A stretch of DNA of 64,000 nucleotides from Runella rosea (lineage in GTDB: Bacteria; Bacteroidota; Bacteroidia; Cytophagales; Spirosomataceae): contig NZ_CP030850.1 in NCBI RefSeq assembly GCF_003325355.1, positions 2,480,001 to 2,544,000 on the forward strand. The letters are read 5' to 3'. The notes beneath the pieces were generated by a model. It searched no databases. It saw nothing but the letters and a program-made list of their open reading frames with translations, and was not told the DNA's origin. A program made the translations under genes and the position numbers. Each line of letters begins with the position of its first letter. Position 1 is the first letter of the stretch. Positions 55,130 through 62,762 of the stretch are shown piece after piece.

Positions 55130-55750
55130 TTATTGATTACGTAATAAATAATCTCGTAGTTTCTGAACAATTCGATAGCGATTTGCTTTCAAGCTATCGG
55201 CACTTTGCCCCAGCTCTTGGGCAATTTCAAGGTAGGATTTATCTTCAAAATAAAACAACTTCACAAAATCTTGTTGTTTTATGGGGAGATTGGCAATGGC
55301 CTCCTGTACAATCTGGGCATCTTCTAAGATGTCCAGCATTTCATTTAAGTCTTCCGAATCTTCATTGAGGACCTCGGTTGTAAAATCAGTTACCCGTTCG
55401 GTAGAACTTTTTTTACGAAACCGGCCTCTCCAAGTATTTTTCACAATCCCCATCAGATACGGGGCAAAATCATCTGTATCAATAGCTAGGAGTTTTTCGG
55501 TATTTCGCATGGCTACCAAGACTACCGCCACCACATCCTGAAAAACATCGAGGGCATCATCTTTTTTGCCACCATGATTGAGTACGTAGCTTTCGACTTT
55601 GGCATAATACAATATATAAAGACAATTGTACATGCTGTTTTCGTCGCGGTAAGTGGCATTCCGAAAAGTGGTTTTAATGGTCGCAATGGATTCATATTGG
55701 CTACAGTCCCGGCGGGTTTGGGAACGTCCCCAAAAAGGTAGAATAGACAT
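55130..55750 (-). CDS. ECF-type sigma-70 family RNA polymerase sigma factor
   Basis: A 206-residue sigma factor. Region 2 lies at ~45-110 (LYYAKVESYVLNHGGKKDDALDVFQDVVAVVL, the DVFQDV core), and region 4 at ~150-205 (LPIKQQDFVKLFYFEDKSYLEIAQELGQSADSLKANRYRIVQKLR). There is no region 3, as expected for ECF sigmas. The N-terminal ~40 residues are extra. It leads the operon with the anti-sigma-like protein and metacaspase. TGATAACTT with a TACAC element 14 nt later stands 52 nt upstream, so autoregulation is likely. Confidence 0.9.
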   Translation of the reverse strand: MSILPFWGRSQTRRDCSQYESIATIKTTFRNATYRDENSMYNCLYILYYAKVESYVLNHGGKKDDALDVFQDVVAVVLVAMRNTEKLLAIDTDDFAPYLMGIVKNTWRGRFRKKSSTERVTDFTTEVLNEDSEDLNEMLDILEDAQIVQEAIANLPIKQQDFVKLFYFEDKSYLEIAQELGQSADSLKANRYRIVQKLRDYLLRNQ

Positions 55751-55801
55751 TTTTTGGTAAGGTTGGATTTAGAGTTCCAAAATACTTGTTTTTGGATGGA
55801 A

Positions 55802-55829
55802 GTGTAAACCCCTATCCAAAAAGTTATCA
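55802..55829 (-). promoter_or_regulatory. ECF-type promoter signature, site 4 (sigma factor operon)
   Basis: TGATAACTT (55829-55821), 14 nt, then TACAC (55806-55802), 52 nt before the sigma-factor start. The spacer contains ATAGGGGTT, a half-site of the island's palindrome. Confidence 0.5.
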
Positions 55830-55903
55830 AAACGGGGCTACTTTCTTATCAAACGCGTTTTTTTCTCCCTCCCAAAAATAAATCCCTTTTTTTTCATCCT
55901 GCC

Positions 55904-55930
55904 CGATAACCTTTTTTTCTTTTCCACAAC
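55904..55930 (+). promoter_or_regulatory. ECF-type promoter signature, site 5
   Basis: CGATAACCT (55904-55912), 13 nt, then ACAAC (55926-55930), 48 nt before the ATG at 55978. It is divergent from site 4, with about 75 nt between them. Confidence 0.5.
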
Positions 55931-55977
55931 CTATCAGCGTAAACCAACTTTTATCACTCTAAAATTACGCTTTGATC

Positions 55978-56502
55978 ATGAAAAAGAAATTCGCCTCCCC
56001 TGCTACATTTTTAGCCGCCTTACTGTGCTTTTTACTTCCTTTTGCCACGGTCCGCTGCACAGACAACCCCACACCACTGGGCCAGCTTTCAGGAATTCAG
56101 TTCGTGGTGGGCGAAAACCTTGTGAAAGAAACCAATATGACCAACGAAAAAAATGGCCCAGTGGCAAAAGACGTAATCGTTGACAGCGACTGGGCACGTT
56201 TGGCCTTTTTGATGGGCTTACTGGGTTTAGCTGTCGCTTTTATGAAAATACCCAACCGCATCAAACGGAAGATTGCTACCATTACCGCCCTTTCTGGAAT
56301 CGTTTGTTTAGTCAGTATGTGGATTTTTTCCGACGCCTGGTACCGCTCACAAAATATGCCACTGGTATTTGAGTATCGCTTTGGGTTTTATTTCGCACTT
56401 GGCGGTTTTATTGCAGCGGCAATGGTAAACTGGCTACAAAAAACCGAAACCGTTCCAGAACGTCCCGCTGAGATGCCTACTTCACAAGTCGAATATTTGT
56501 AA
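55978..56502 (+). CDS. Membrane protein of unknown function
   Basis: From the ATG at 55978 the product is 174 residues with four hydrophobic segments: residues ~5-24 (FLAALLCFLLPFATV), ~72-90, ~98-116 and ~132-148. The first is followed by a polar, probably extracytoplasmic loop of ~45 residues containing two conserved-looking cysteines near the start. I do not recognise the family. It is divergent from the sigma operon, carries ECF-type site 5 and ends in a terminator, so it may be a small member of the same regulon. Confidence 0.7.
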   Translation: MKKKFASPATFLAALLCFLLPFATVRCTDNPTPLGQLSGIQFVVGENLVKETNMTNEKNGPVAKDVIVDSDWARLAFLMGLLGLAVAFMKIPNRIKRKIATITALSGIVCLVSMWIFSDAWYRSQNMPLVFEYRFGFYFALGGFIAAAMVNWLQKTETVPERPAEMPTSQVEYL

Positions 56503-56514
56503 CTCACACTTGAA

Positions 56515-56560
56515 GGGAGAGGCACTTCTGAATTATCTCTCAAAGGCCTCTCCCCTATTT
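56515..56560 (+). terminator. Intrinsic terminator after the 55978 gene
   Basis: GGGAGAGGC (56515-56523) pairs with GCCTCTCCC (56546-56554) around a 22-nt loop, followed by CTATTTTT. The 3' end overlaps the palindrome at 56552. Confidence 0.7.
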
Positions 56561-56567
56561 TTAGGGG
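56552..56567. promoter_or_regulatory. Palindrome CCCCTA-TTTT-TAGGGG
   Basis: The third copy of the 16-bp palindromic core, between the 55978 gene and the CsgG-like gene, 180 nt before the latter. It overlaps the terminator at 56515-56560, so a terminator-associated role cannot be excluded. Confidence 0.5.
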
Positions 56568-56668
56568 TTGTTTTCTTAGCCCTTACCCAAGACTTTTGAT
56601 GCTTGATTTAGCCTCATAACTACTTACTTTTTGACAAAACTCAAAAGAAAATATTTCTTTCCACCCCA

Positions 56669-56695
56669 TGATAACCTTTCCCTACTAAACGCAAC
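56669..56695 (+). promoter_or_regulatory. ECF-type promoter signature, site 6 (CsgG-like gene)
   Basis: TGATAACCT (56669-56677), 13 nt, then GCAAC (56691-56695), 51 nt before the ATG at 56746. It is the best plus-strand match to sites 1 and 2. Confidence 0.6.
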
Positions 56696-56745
56696 ATAAC
56701 TGTAAATACCATCTTTTTCTCAACACTTTAGCTCTTCCAAATTTT

Positions 56746-58443
56746 ATGAAATCGTACCTCTATTTGTGTATTGTCTTTTTGTCTGTACAAGCAGCTTTTG
56801 GTCAAAAAAGCGACAAAATTACCCTCGAACAAGTCGCAGAAAAATGCAAAGACCTACCCCGCGACAAACGCGTAACGGTCAAAGTAGCACGCTTCAGCGT
56901 CTCTACTAAATCAAGTGAAGCCCACGCCACCTTTGGCGACGAACTCGCTACCATGCTTACCTCGGCCCTACAACAGACCAACTGTTTCAGGATGTTGGAA
57001 ATGAACCGTAATATTTCTGATGCCACTGGCGAAATGGCTTTGGCTCAGGATGGCTTCACCAACGGCTCAGGGCCGCAGGCGGGTCAAATGATTGGTGCTC
57101 AACTCATTGTTACGGGGGAGGTTACCGATTTTACCCAAGGCACTTCCTCCACCACGGTTTTGGGCATAAGTGGCGGTAGCAATCAGGCTACGGTGGGTTT
57201 TACGCTCAAAGTCCTCAACCCTCAAACGGGCGAATTGCTCTTCAGTAAAGACATCAACATGAAAGGCAAAATCGGCGGTTTCAGCGGCCTGTCGCTCGGA
57301 GGAGTCAAAATAGCGGGCAGTACCGAAAACCGTGCTGTGCAAGATGCTACCCAAAAAGCCATCATCCGAGCTGTGGAGGTATTGGCCGAAGCCAAAGACA
57401 ACATGGACATTCCTGAACCCATGAAGCCCAAAGAAATCAAAAAATACAGTCCGCAAAACTGTCAAATGCTCCGCAGTGGCTCACCTAAAGTCATCATTTT
57501 GGTCACCGAAGCCACTACCGCAGGCACCGCCCGCGACAATAACACCACCGACCTCGCCCGGCGCGAGCGTGAAATCGCCCTCAAAGAGCGCGAAGCCAAC
57601 GTAGGCTTAGCCCGCGATGTGGTGCAGGGCCTGTTTGGCAAGAAAAAAGAAACCACGAAGCCAGAAGAAATCACCAGCCGCCAAAGCTCGGCTTCGGCAG
57701 TGTTCAAACCCGTAGTCATTGAGCAATCGGCCACCGAAACCGAACTGACACGTTCTTTTGTAGAAGCGGGCTTTCGAGTCGTAGACCCTAAGGTATACGG
57801 AAAAATGAGGCAAGTCTCTGACTCAACGGGGGATATGGGCCAAATGGCGGCCTTGGGCCTCAAAATGGGTGCGCAGATAATCATCACGGGGCAGTCCATT
57901 TCTGAGCGCACCAACGCGCAGGGCGGCATGGTATCGTGCCGTGCGCGTTTGGAAATCAGGGCTATTTCGACCGAAGATGGGTCTATATTGGCCACCAACA
58001 CCGTTTCGGGCGGCGGCATTGATGTGTCGGAAGCGATTGCCAACAAAACCGCCATTCACAATGCCTCCGAAAATATGTCACAGTATTTGATGGAACGACT
58101 GTGTTCGATGAACATTCAGTTTGCCAGTGCGGGGCCAGCGGCTTCGTCCAAAAATACGACTGCCAGCGCGCGATTGGGCGGCGCAACCGCCACTTCTACC
58201 ACCCTGACAACCATTGCGGCCTCCAACGCCAACTTTATCAAACTCAAAGCCCTTGGCGATGCGCTTCGCAAAAGCCCCAAAATTAAAGATGTGAAAAGCG
58301 CTTTGAAAGATGGCACAGGAACGCTCTCTCTGGAGCATACAGGCTCGGCCGATGACCTCGTAGACTTCATGTCCAAACTCACCGCGCCCAAGTTTGAGAT
58401 TACGGGTATGGAAGAAGGGCGAATAGTTATAGCAATGCAGTAA
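56746..58443 (+). CDS. CsgG/HfaB-family exported protein
   Basis: A 565-residue exported protein (signal ~1-19, ending AAFGQ). Residues ~40-215 match CsgG-type domains: VKVARFSV, FGDELATMLTSALQQTNCFRMLE, and QMIGAQLIVTGEVTDF, then GFTLKVLNPQTGELLFSKD. CsgG itself is the curli secretion channel. A charged coiled-coil-like linker (DLARREREIALKERE) leads to a second partly similar module at ~310-455 (ELTRSFVEAGFRVVDP, GAQIIITGQSI), followed by a ~70-residue ferredoxin-like end. No curli subunits lie nearby and there is no lipobox cysteine, so channel function is not assured. It carries ECF-type site 6. Confidence 0.85.
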   Translation: MKSYLYLCIVFLSVQAAFGQKSDKITLEQVAEKCKDLPRDKRVTVKVARFSVSTKSSEAHATFGDELATMLTSALQQTNCFRMLEMNRNISDATGEMALAQDGFTNGSGPQAGQMIGAQLIVTGEVTDFTQGTSSTTVLGISGGSNQATVGFTLKVLNPQTGELLFSKDINMKGKIGGFSGLSLGGVKIAGSTENRAVQDATQKAIIRAVEVLAEAKDNMDIPEPMKPKEIKKYSPQNCQMLRSGSPKVIILVTEATTAGTARDNNTTDLARREREIALKEREANVGLARDVVQGLFGKKKETTKPEEITSRQSSASAVFKPVVIEQSATETELTRSFVEAGFRVVDPKVYGKMRQVSDSTGDMGQMAALGLKMGAQIIITGQSISERTNAQGGMVSCRARLEIRAISTEDGSILATNTVSGGGIDVSEAIANKTAIHNASENMSQYLMERLCSMNIQFASAGPAASSKNTTASARLGGATATSTTLTTIAASNANFIKLKALGDALRKSPKIKDVKSALKDGTGTLSLEHTGSADDLVDFMSKLTAPKFEITGMEEGRIVIAMQ

Positions 58444-58461
58444 TGTTTTAATTACAGGGCA

Positions 58462-58485
58462 GTGGGGGCCGTAGGTAGCCCCCAC
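58462..58485 (+). terminator. Hairpin after the CsgG-like gene
   Basis: GTGGGGGC (58462-58469) pairs with GCCCCCAC (58478-58485) around an 8-nt loop, 19 nt past the stop codon. The following sequence is only moderately T-rich, so termination may be incomplete. Confidence 0.6.
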
Positions 58486-58680
58486 ATTACTTATTGGCAC
58501 CTGATTAAAATCAGTTAAATCGCTTGTATTTTTCCAGCATCGTCTATACATTTACCCAAAGAGAAAACCTTTTTTACTTCTCAGCTTACCGAATAATAAA
58601 TTAGCGTATTCCAGCTTTTTTCTAAGTGCTTTTTGTAGTTTCTTTGAAACGTTTTTCCAACTATTAATCAAAAGTTCATT

Positions 58681-59202
58681 ATGAAAAAATTATTTTCAAT
58701 CACATTGTTGGCCTTTGCGGCAATGATTTGTTTCCACTCAACTTCTATTGCTCAATTCTCTAAAGGCGATAAAAGAGTGGCCATTGGTGTCGGTCTTTTC
58801 TCACTGGGAGCCAATGCAACTGTTGAGTATGGAATTATGGATGATTTAGGAGTAGGTTTATATGCCAGCTATGAAAGACCTAGCCTTGGTTACATTGGTG
58901 TCAACTATTCTTATTCTGACATTCAAATTGGACCACGGGCCACGTACCACCTTAATCGTATCTTAAATTTAGATAATGATGATTTCGATTTGTACGTATC
59001 AGGTGGTATTTTGCTTCGGAGCTACGGATATCCCGACTCTTATTGGAATGCCTACGGTCTTGGTTCACGAACTCGCTATACCACAGCTAATTTGCTTGCC
59101 AGAGTTGGCGGTACGTATAATTTCTCTGAAAAGATGGCTCTCTTTGCTGACCTTGGCTCAGGCGGTTCATGGGTTCAAGCTGGAATTTCTTTCAAATTCT
59201 AA
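58681..59202 (+). CDS. Small outer membrane beta-barrel protein
   Basis: A 173-residue exported protein with a signal peptide (MKKLFSITLLAFAAMICFHSTSIAQ). The mature part shows alternating beta-strand pattern and aromatic girdles (VEYGIMDDLGVGLYASYE, IQIGPRATYHLN, FDLYVSGGILLRSYGY) ending in SWVQAGISFKF, with a terminal phenylalanine as in outer membrane barrels. It resembles the outer-membrane-protein beta-barrel families common in Bacteroidota. No specific function. Confidence 0.8.
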   Translation: MKKLFSITLLAFAAMICFHSTSIAQFSKGDKRVAIGVGLFSLGANATVEYGIMDDLGVGLYASYERPSLGYIGVNYSYSDIQIGPRATYHLNRILNLDNDDFDLYVSGGILLRSYGYPDSYWNAYGLGSRTRYTTANLLARVGGTYNFSEKMALFADLGSGGSWVQAGISFKF

Positions 59203-59285
59203 AAATTCTGCGTATTCTTATTTGTACGTTGCGCGTCAAAAGTCTATTTTTGGCTCGTATTTAAACAAAAACCCAAAGTAAGTTT

Positions 59286-59738
59286 ATGAAAAAACTATTT
59301 GCACTTGTTTTCAGCTTTGCCGTACTTCTCGTAGGTAAAAGCTATGCTACCAACACTGCTGAATATTTTGTTGATGCACAAGCCATTGAGCAAACCCTTA
59401 ATGCTGGTGAGCAACTTGATTTAGCAAATACCGCAGAAGCTACCTCTGCGCTTGAAAGTCTTATGGGCACAGGACAGGCTGGCGATGCTACTAAGGTAAT
59501 GGCCGGCGACAAAAAGCCAGTTGTAGCTTTTATCCTTTCTTGGGTTGTTGGTTGGTTAGGTATTCACCGTGCTTACTTAGGTACTGCGGGCGGCGTTATC
59601 GTTGGTTACATCCTGACCTGCGGTGGTTTAGGAATTGTAAACTTGATTGACTGGATTGTTTTATTGATGGAAGTAATCGAAGAAAAGAAATTCGATTCAT
59701 ACGTCAACAACAAGAAATTCTTCATGTGGACCAACTAA
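59286..59738 (+). CDS. TM2-domain protein
   Basis: A 150-residue membrane protein. A signal sequence (~1-20) and a 60-residue exported segment precede a TM2-type domain at ~77-150: KKPVVAFILSWVVGWLGIHRAYLGTAGGVIVGYILTCGG, then a second helix GIVNLIDWIVLLMEVI. The G-x-H-R-x-Y-L-G turn is the TM2 signature. Function unknown. It lies 83 nt downstream of the barrel gene and ends in a strong bidirectional terminator shared with the opposing operon. Confidence 0.85.
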   Translation: MKKLFALVFSFAVLLVGKSYATNTAEYFVDAQAIEQTLNAGEQLDLANTAEATSALESLMGTGQAGDATKVMAGDKKPVVAFILSWVVGWLGIHRAYLGTAGGVIVGYILTCGGLGIVNLIDWIVLLMEVIEEKKFDSYVNNKKFFMWTN

Positions 59739-59754
59739 TTCGTCCAATAGAAAC

Positions 59755-59787
59755 AAAAAAGGGAAGTAGCAATTACTTCCCTTTTTT
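59755..59787. terminator. Bidirectional terminator between convergent units
   Basis: A perfect 14-bp stem (59755-59768 / 59774-59787) with a 5-nt loop, with A and T tracts at the outer ends. It includes the stop codon of the opposing gene at 59773. Confidence 0.92.
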
Positions 59788-60669
59788 GTTTTCTGACTCA
59801 ATCAAAGTCATCCGTATTCTCTGATTATTCTTCGCTTTTCGTTTTCGGTTCGTCTCTTCAGCCATTAATTCTGCCCGACGGGCTCCCCCAAAATAAAAAG
59901 CCTGAAACATACCCGCGCCCGTAAAAAAACCAATCAGGTAATAACGGTGCCATACATGATATACCCCAAAACCTAAAGCCAATGTTTGTAGGCCAACCGA
60001 AACAAGCCCTTCTTTCGGGAAACCCGCATACATCTGCCCTACACCAGGCATGATAAACGAAAGCAATTGCGCTTTTTCGGGGCTTTTAGGCTTTTTTTTG
60101 AGAAAACGATATAACTCCTCGGTATCTATATTTAGTTGATTGCGAGCGGCGTATTGCTTAAACAATTCCTTTGATTCGGCCCAACGGTCAAGCTCATTGA
60201 GAGTAAGAATCTCCAATACATCCAAACCTGAAAACAACGTAGAATCGCGTATATAGAACCTCGTTTGCAAGATTTGTCCGTGTGCTTCTCCGTAATGTTG
60301 GCTCAAATAACCCGCCAATGCTACCTCATATCTGAGTTTATAGTGCAGTGTATCATTCGGCTCATTAAGATTAAAACGCTGAGCTGTTTGCCAAGCATCC
60401 TCAAAACGTTTCAGGTATTTCTGGCACCGAATTTTTTTGTATAATAACTCATTGGCCATCAATCTATATACATCAGCATTCATTGAGTCAATTTGTTGAC
60501 TCTGATCAAACAATGCTTTTTCATAATACACCGAAGCCAAATCAAACTGGCCTACTGCCACGAGACTGTCGGCCGTCAATGAAACTTGCGCTACTCCTCC
60601 CCTACTGATTAAAAACAGTACGCAAAGGAATCTGCATATTAAACAAAATCTGTCCATCCACTTTATCAT
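59773..60669 (-). CDS. Exported TPR/DUF5683-like membrane protein, second of a pair
   Basis: From the ATG at 60669 (MIKWMDRFCLICRFLC...) the product is ~298 residues: a signal peptide, TPR-like helical repeats (~35-215, e.g. AVGQFDLASVYYEKALF), then two or three membrane-embedded segments opening with the SFIMPGVGQMYAGFPKEG motif, typical of DUF5683/TM2-like proteins. The C-terminus is strongly basic (NRKRKAKNNQRIR). It overlaps the 3' end of the upstream paralogue by ~68 nt (56 nt from the alternative ATG at 60657), a long overlap. It is the last gene of the four-gene exported operon. Confidence 0.75.
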   Translation of the reverse strand: MIKWMDRFCLICRFLCVLFLISRGGVAQVSLTADSLVAVGQFDLASVYYEKALFDQSQQIDSMNADVYRLMANELLYKKIRCQKYLKRFEDAWQTAQRFNLNEPNDTLHYKLRYEVALAGYLSQHYGEAHGQILQTRFYIRDSTLFSGLDVLEILTLNELDRWAESKELFKQYAARNQLNIDTEELYRFLKKKPKSPEKAQLLSFIMPGVGQMYAGFPKEGLVSVGLQTLALGFGVYHVWHRYYLIGFFTGAGMFQAFYFGGARRAELMAEETNRKRKAKNNQRIRMTLIESENKKGK

Positions 60670-61462
60670 TAAATTCCTGTTGGCGAATATTAACCGTAAG
60701 TACACTTCCCCAAATATTGCCTACGTAGAAAAACGTAAATAATCCACTGTACAGCAAAAAACGCGGACTTTTCCAACCATCTTTTCGATAAGCCTCACGC
60801 GCCTGGAAACCCAAGGCCACATTCTGAATAAAAGTAATTACCCCTTGCCCTAGTTTGCCTGCATACATTTTTCCCGTTCCGGGCACAATCGCCGACATAA
60901 GCCCTGCTACCACTGGCGACTTGCGCTTATGTTTTTTGAGCATATCAAAGCTTTGCTTTAGCATTTCCTCTTCCTGACTGAAGGCAAAGTACTTGCCGCT
61001 AAATTGAGATTGGTAGGTTGAAAACCGCAATGTATCGCGTTTCAATAAGCTCACTCCCGCTAATTGTAGATTTCTTAACGCCATTTGTAGCGAATCCCCT
61101 ACTTGCAGCGTCGTAAAAATAGTGTCTGCTTTTTCGTATCTTTTTGAAAAAGTATGCCCAAATCCTTCCAAAAAACGTGATTTGATATAATAAGGGTGCT
61201 GAACTGGTACACGTTCAAAATAATGAATGGCCGAATCTATCTGTTGTTGATTATAAAACGCAAGGGCGCGAAAATACGGGAGAGACTGATGTTCTCCAGT
61301 CCATTGCAGTACGTCGTTGTAGTACTTTTTCTCCAATAAATATTCTACAAAAAGTGAATCTGAAGGCGGTTTTTGCTGTGCATTTAGGGGAAGCCAAGTC
61401 AGTAAACTTATCAAATTACACAACCCAAATAATACATTAAAACTATTCCTTTTACGCATCAT
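60602..61462 (-). CDS. Exported TPR/DUF5683-like membrane protein, first of a pair
   Basis: A 286-residue paralogue of the following gene. A signal peptide (~1-28, ending LNAQQ) is followed by TPR-like helical repeats (YYNDVLQWTGEHQSLPYFRALAFYNQQQIDSAIHYFE), then SAIVPGTGKMYAGKLGQG, matching the partner's PGVGQMYAG turn, and two membrane segments. The ATG at 61462 overlaps the stop of the YidD-like gene by 4 nt. Function unknown; the paired arrangement suggests a hetero-oligomer. Confidence 0.75.
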   Translation of the reverse strand: MMRKRNSFNVLFGLCNLISLLTWLPLNAQQKPPSDSLFVEYLLEKKYYNDVLQWTGEHQSLPYFRALAFYNQQQIDSAIHYFERVPVQHPYYIKSRFLEGFGHTFSKRYEKADTIFTTLQVGDSLQMALRNLQLAGVSLLKRDTLRFSTYQSQFSGKYFAFSQEEEMLKQSFDMLKKHKRKSPVVAGLMSAIVPGTGKMYAGKLGQGVITFIQNVALGFQAREAYRKDGWKSPRFLLYSGLFTFFYVGNIWGSVLTVNIRQQEFNDKVDGQILFNMQIPLRTVFNQ

Positions 61463-61911
61463 TTACTGGTTTTGACATTTTGGCGATACATCGAAGGCAG
61501 ATCTATCACTCTCCCCGTTTGAGGTGAAATACGAATCAATTCAATGCTGGTTGCTGCCACTCGATTACAACGCGAAATGCGATCGGCACTTAAAGCAATG
61601 CCCTTAAAAATACCAAATTCTTGAATCGCCGCCCGGCTAAAGCGGGAGCAAGAAAGTTCATAAAGACACTCGGCCGAAATCTGCGGAGATATTACTTTTT
61701 GATACCCTGTCAGGGCGCCATTGAGCATCCAATACACGGGATTAAATCGCAAAAATGCCTTTTGTTTTACCTTCTTAGCTTGCCCGAATTTGACCGTTGG
61801 GGCAGAACCAGATTCGGCCAATAAATCTAAATCAGACACTTGTGCCATGCCCTGCATCGACAGGGCTGTTAAGAGCAAAATGACCCATTTTCCGCGCCTG
61901 AGAGTTTTCAT
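61459..61911 (-). CDS. YidD-like protein with an N-terminal signal peptide
   Basis: A 150-residue protein. Residues ~70-120 match YidD (membrane protein insertion efficiency factor): LTGYQKVISPQISAECLYELSCSRFSRAAIQEFG..KGIALSADRISRCNR, with the conserved ISP, CSRFS, AI..FG..KG and RI.RC positions. Usual YidD proteins are short (~70-85 residues), cytoplasmic-face and located by rnpA-yidC. This one has an added signal peptide (MKTLRRGKWVILLLTALSMQGMAQ) and ~40 extra residues, so it is probably exported. It overlaps both neighbours by 4 nt within the four-gene operon. Confidence 0.82.
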   Translation of the reverse strand: MKTLRRGKWVILLLTALSMQGMAQVSDLDLLAESGSAPTVKFGQAKKVKQKAFLRFNPVYWMLNGALTGYQKVISPQISAECLYELSCSRFSRAAIQEFGIFKGIALSADRISRCNRVAATSIELIRISPQTGRVIDLPSMYRQNVKTSK

Positions 61912-62636
61912 TTGATTATCTTAGCATTAGACGGAATGGTAAATTCTAACAAATTAGACTGCACCTGCTCATTTATTTTCAATGCACCGTAAGCAGTTTT
62001 GGTTACGATGGAATCTTTGGCTGTTACATAGTCAATTTGCGTAATTGTCTGCGGAAAATCGACCGTTCCCAACTTCGTATAATCATAGTAAAACACCTTC
62101 TTAATCGTTCGTTCTGAAGGATCAACGTATTTCATAAAAATGGGATTTTGGCCTTTATGCACCAATTCCACCCGTTTAATATTTTTAGCTAAAGGAGTAG
62201 GCGATTTCCAAGTCGTTATCATTACTCCATTCTCAAACTTTGTACTTCCTAAGCTGAACCCCATGCTTGACAAGCCCAAATCCGCTTTACGATTGTGAAG
62301 AAAAAAGAAGAATTGCGTTGTCTCGGTGCTGTAAGTCGCATTTTGTTGTTGCAATACGGTATTTTTTGTCGGGTCATACACCCTTAATTCACCATTGGCA
62401 TTGTTAAATAAATACAACTCAGCAGGTTTTGGAAATAACGTCACCATTCTACCAGAAGTAGCATAACAGAGTTCTGCCCGCGTATTGGTGGTTTTTCCTT
62501 TGTGTGACGTGCGCATAATCATAGAAGCACTTACCTTACGGACATCCTGCGCATACCCAACACTAATAAACACAACCGCTAAAAACAATGATCTAAAAAA
62601 AGCAATTCCAGTAACATTCATTTTAATTCGAATCAA
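61908..62636 (-). CDS. LolA-like exported protein, first gene of the four-gene operon
   Basis: A 242-residue exported protein (signal ~8-29, ending GYAQ); the ATG at 62621 is an alternative start. The mature part follows the LolA/LppX-type layout of one-sided beta sheets: VSASMIMRTSHKGKTTNTRAELCYATS..MVTLFPKPAELYLF, then ...GELRVYDPTKNTVL and IKRVELVHKGQNPIFMKYVDPSERTIKKVFYYDY. Such proteins carry lipids or lipoproteins across the periplasm. The stop overlaps the YidD-like start by 4 nt. Being first in this operon, it suggests that the operon handles an envelope lipid or lipoprotein. Confidence 0.72.
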   Translation of the reverse strand: MIRIKMNVTGIAFFRSLFLAVVFISVGYAQDVRKVSASMIMRTSHKGKTTNTRAELCYATSGRMVTLFPKPAELYLFNNANGELRVYDPTKNTVLQQQNATYSTETTQFFFFLHNRKADLGLSSMGFSLGSTKFENGVMITTWKSPTPLAKNIKRVELVHKGQNPIFMKYVDPSERTIKKVFYYDYTKLGTVDFPQTITQIDYVTAKDSIVTKTAYGALKINEQVQSNLLEFTIPSNAKIIK

Positions 62637-62762
62637 AAAATATCGGCAAATTACAGCGTTTCATGCATATACAAAAACCTTAACGCTAGACTTACTGATT
62701 AATATACTTAAGATTGGATAAATCATCCTAATTTAACTACGATGTCAAAATCGTTATGGCAT

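Noticed and set aside
57067-58551. Several minus-strand frames opposite the CsgG-like gene
   Set aside because: Composition is shadow-like, they have no family resemblance, and the plus-strand CsgG protein has clear domains and a signal peptide.
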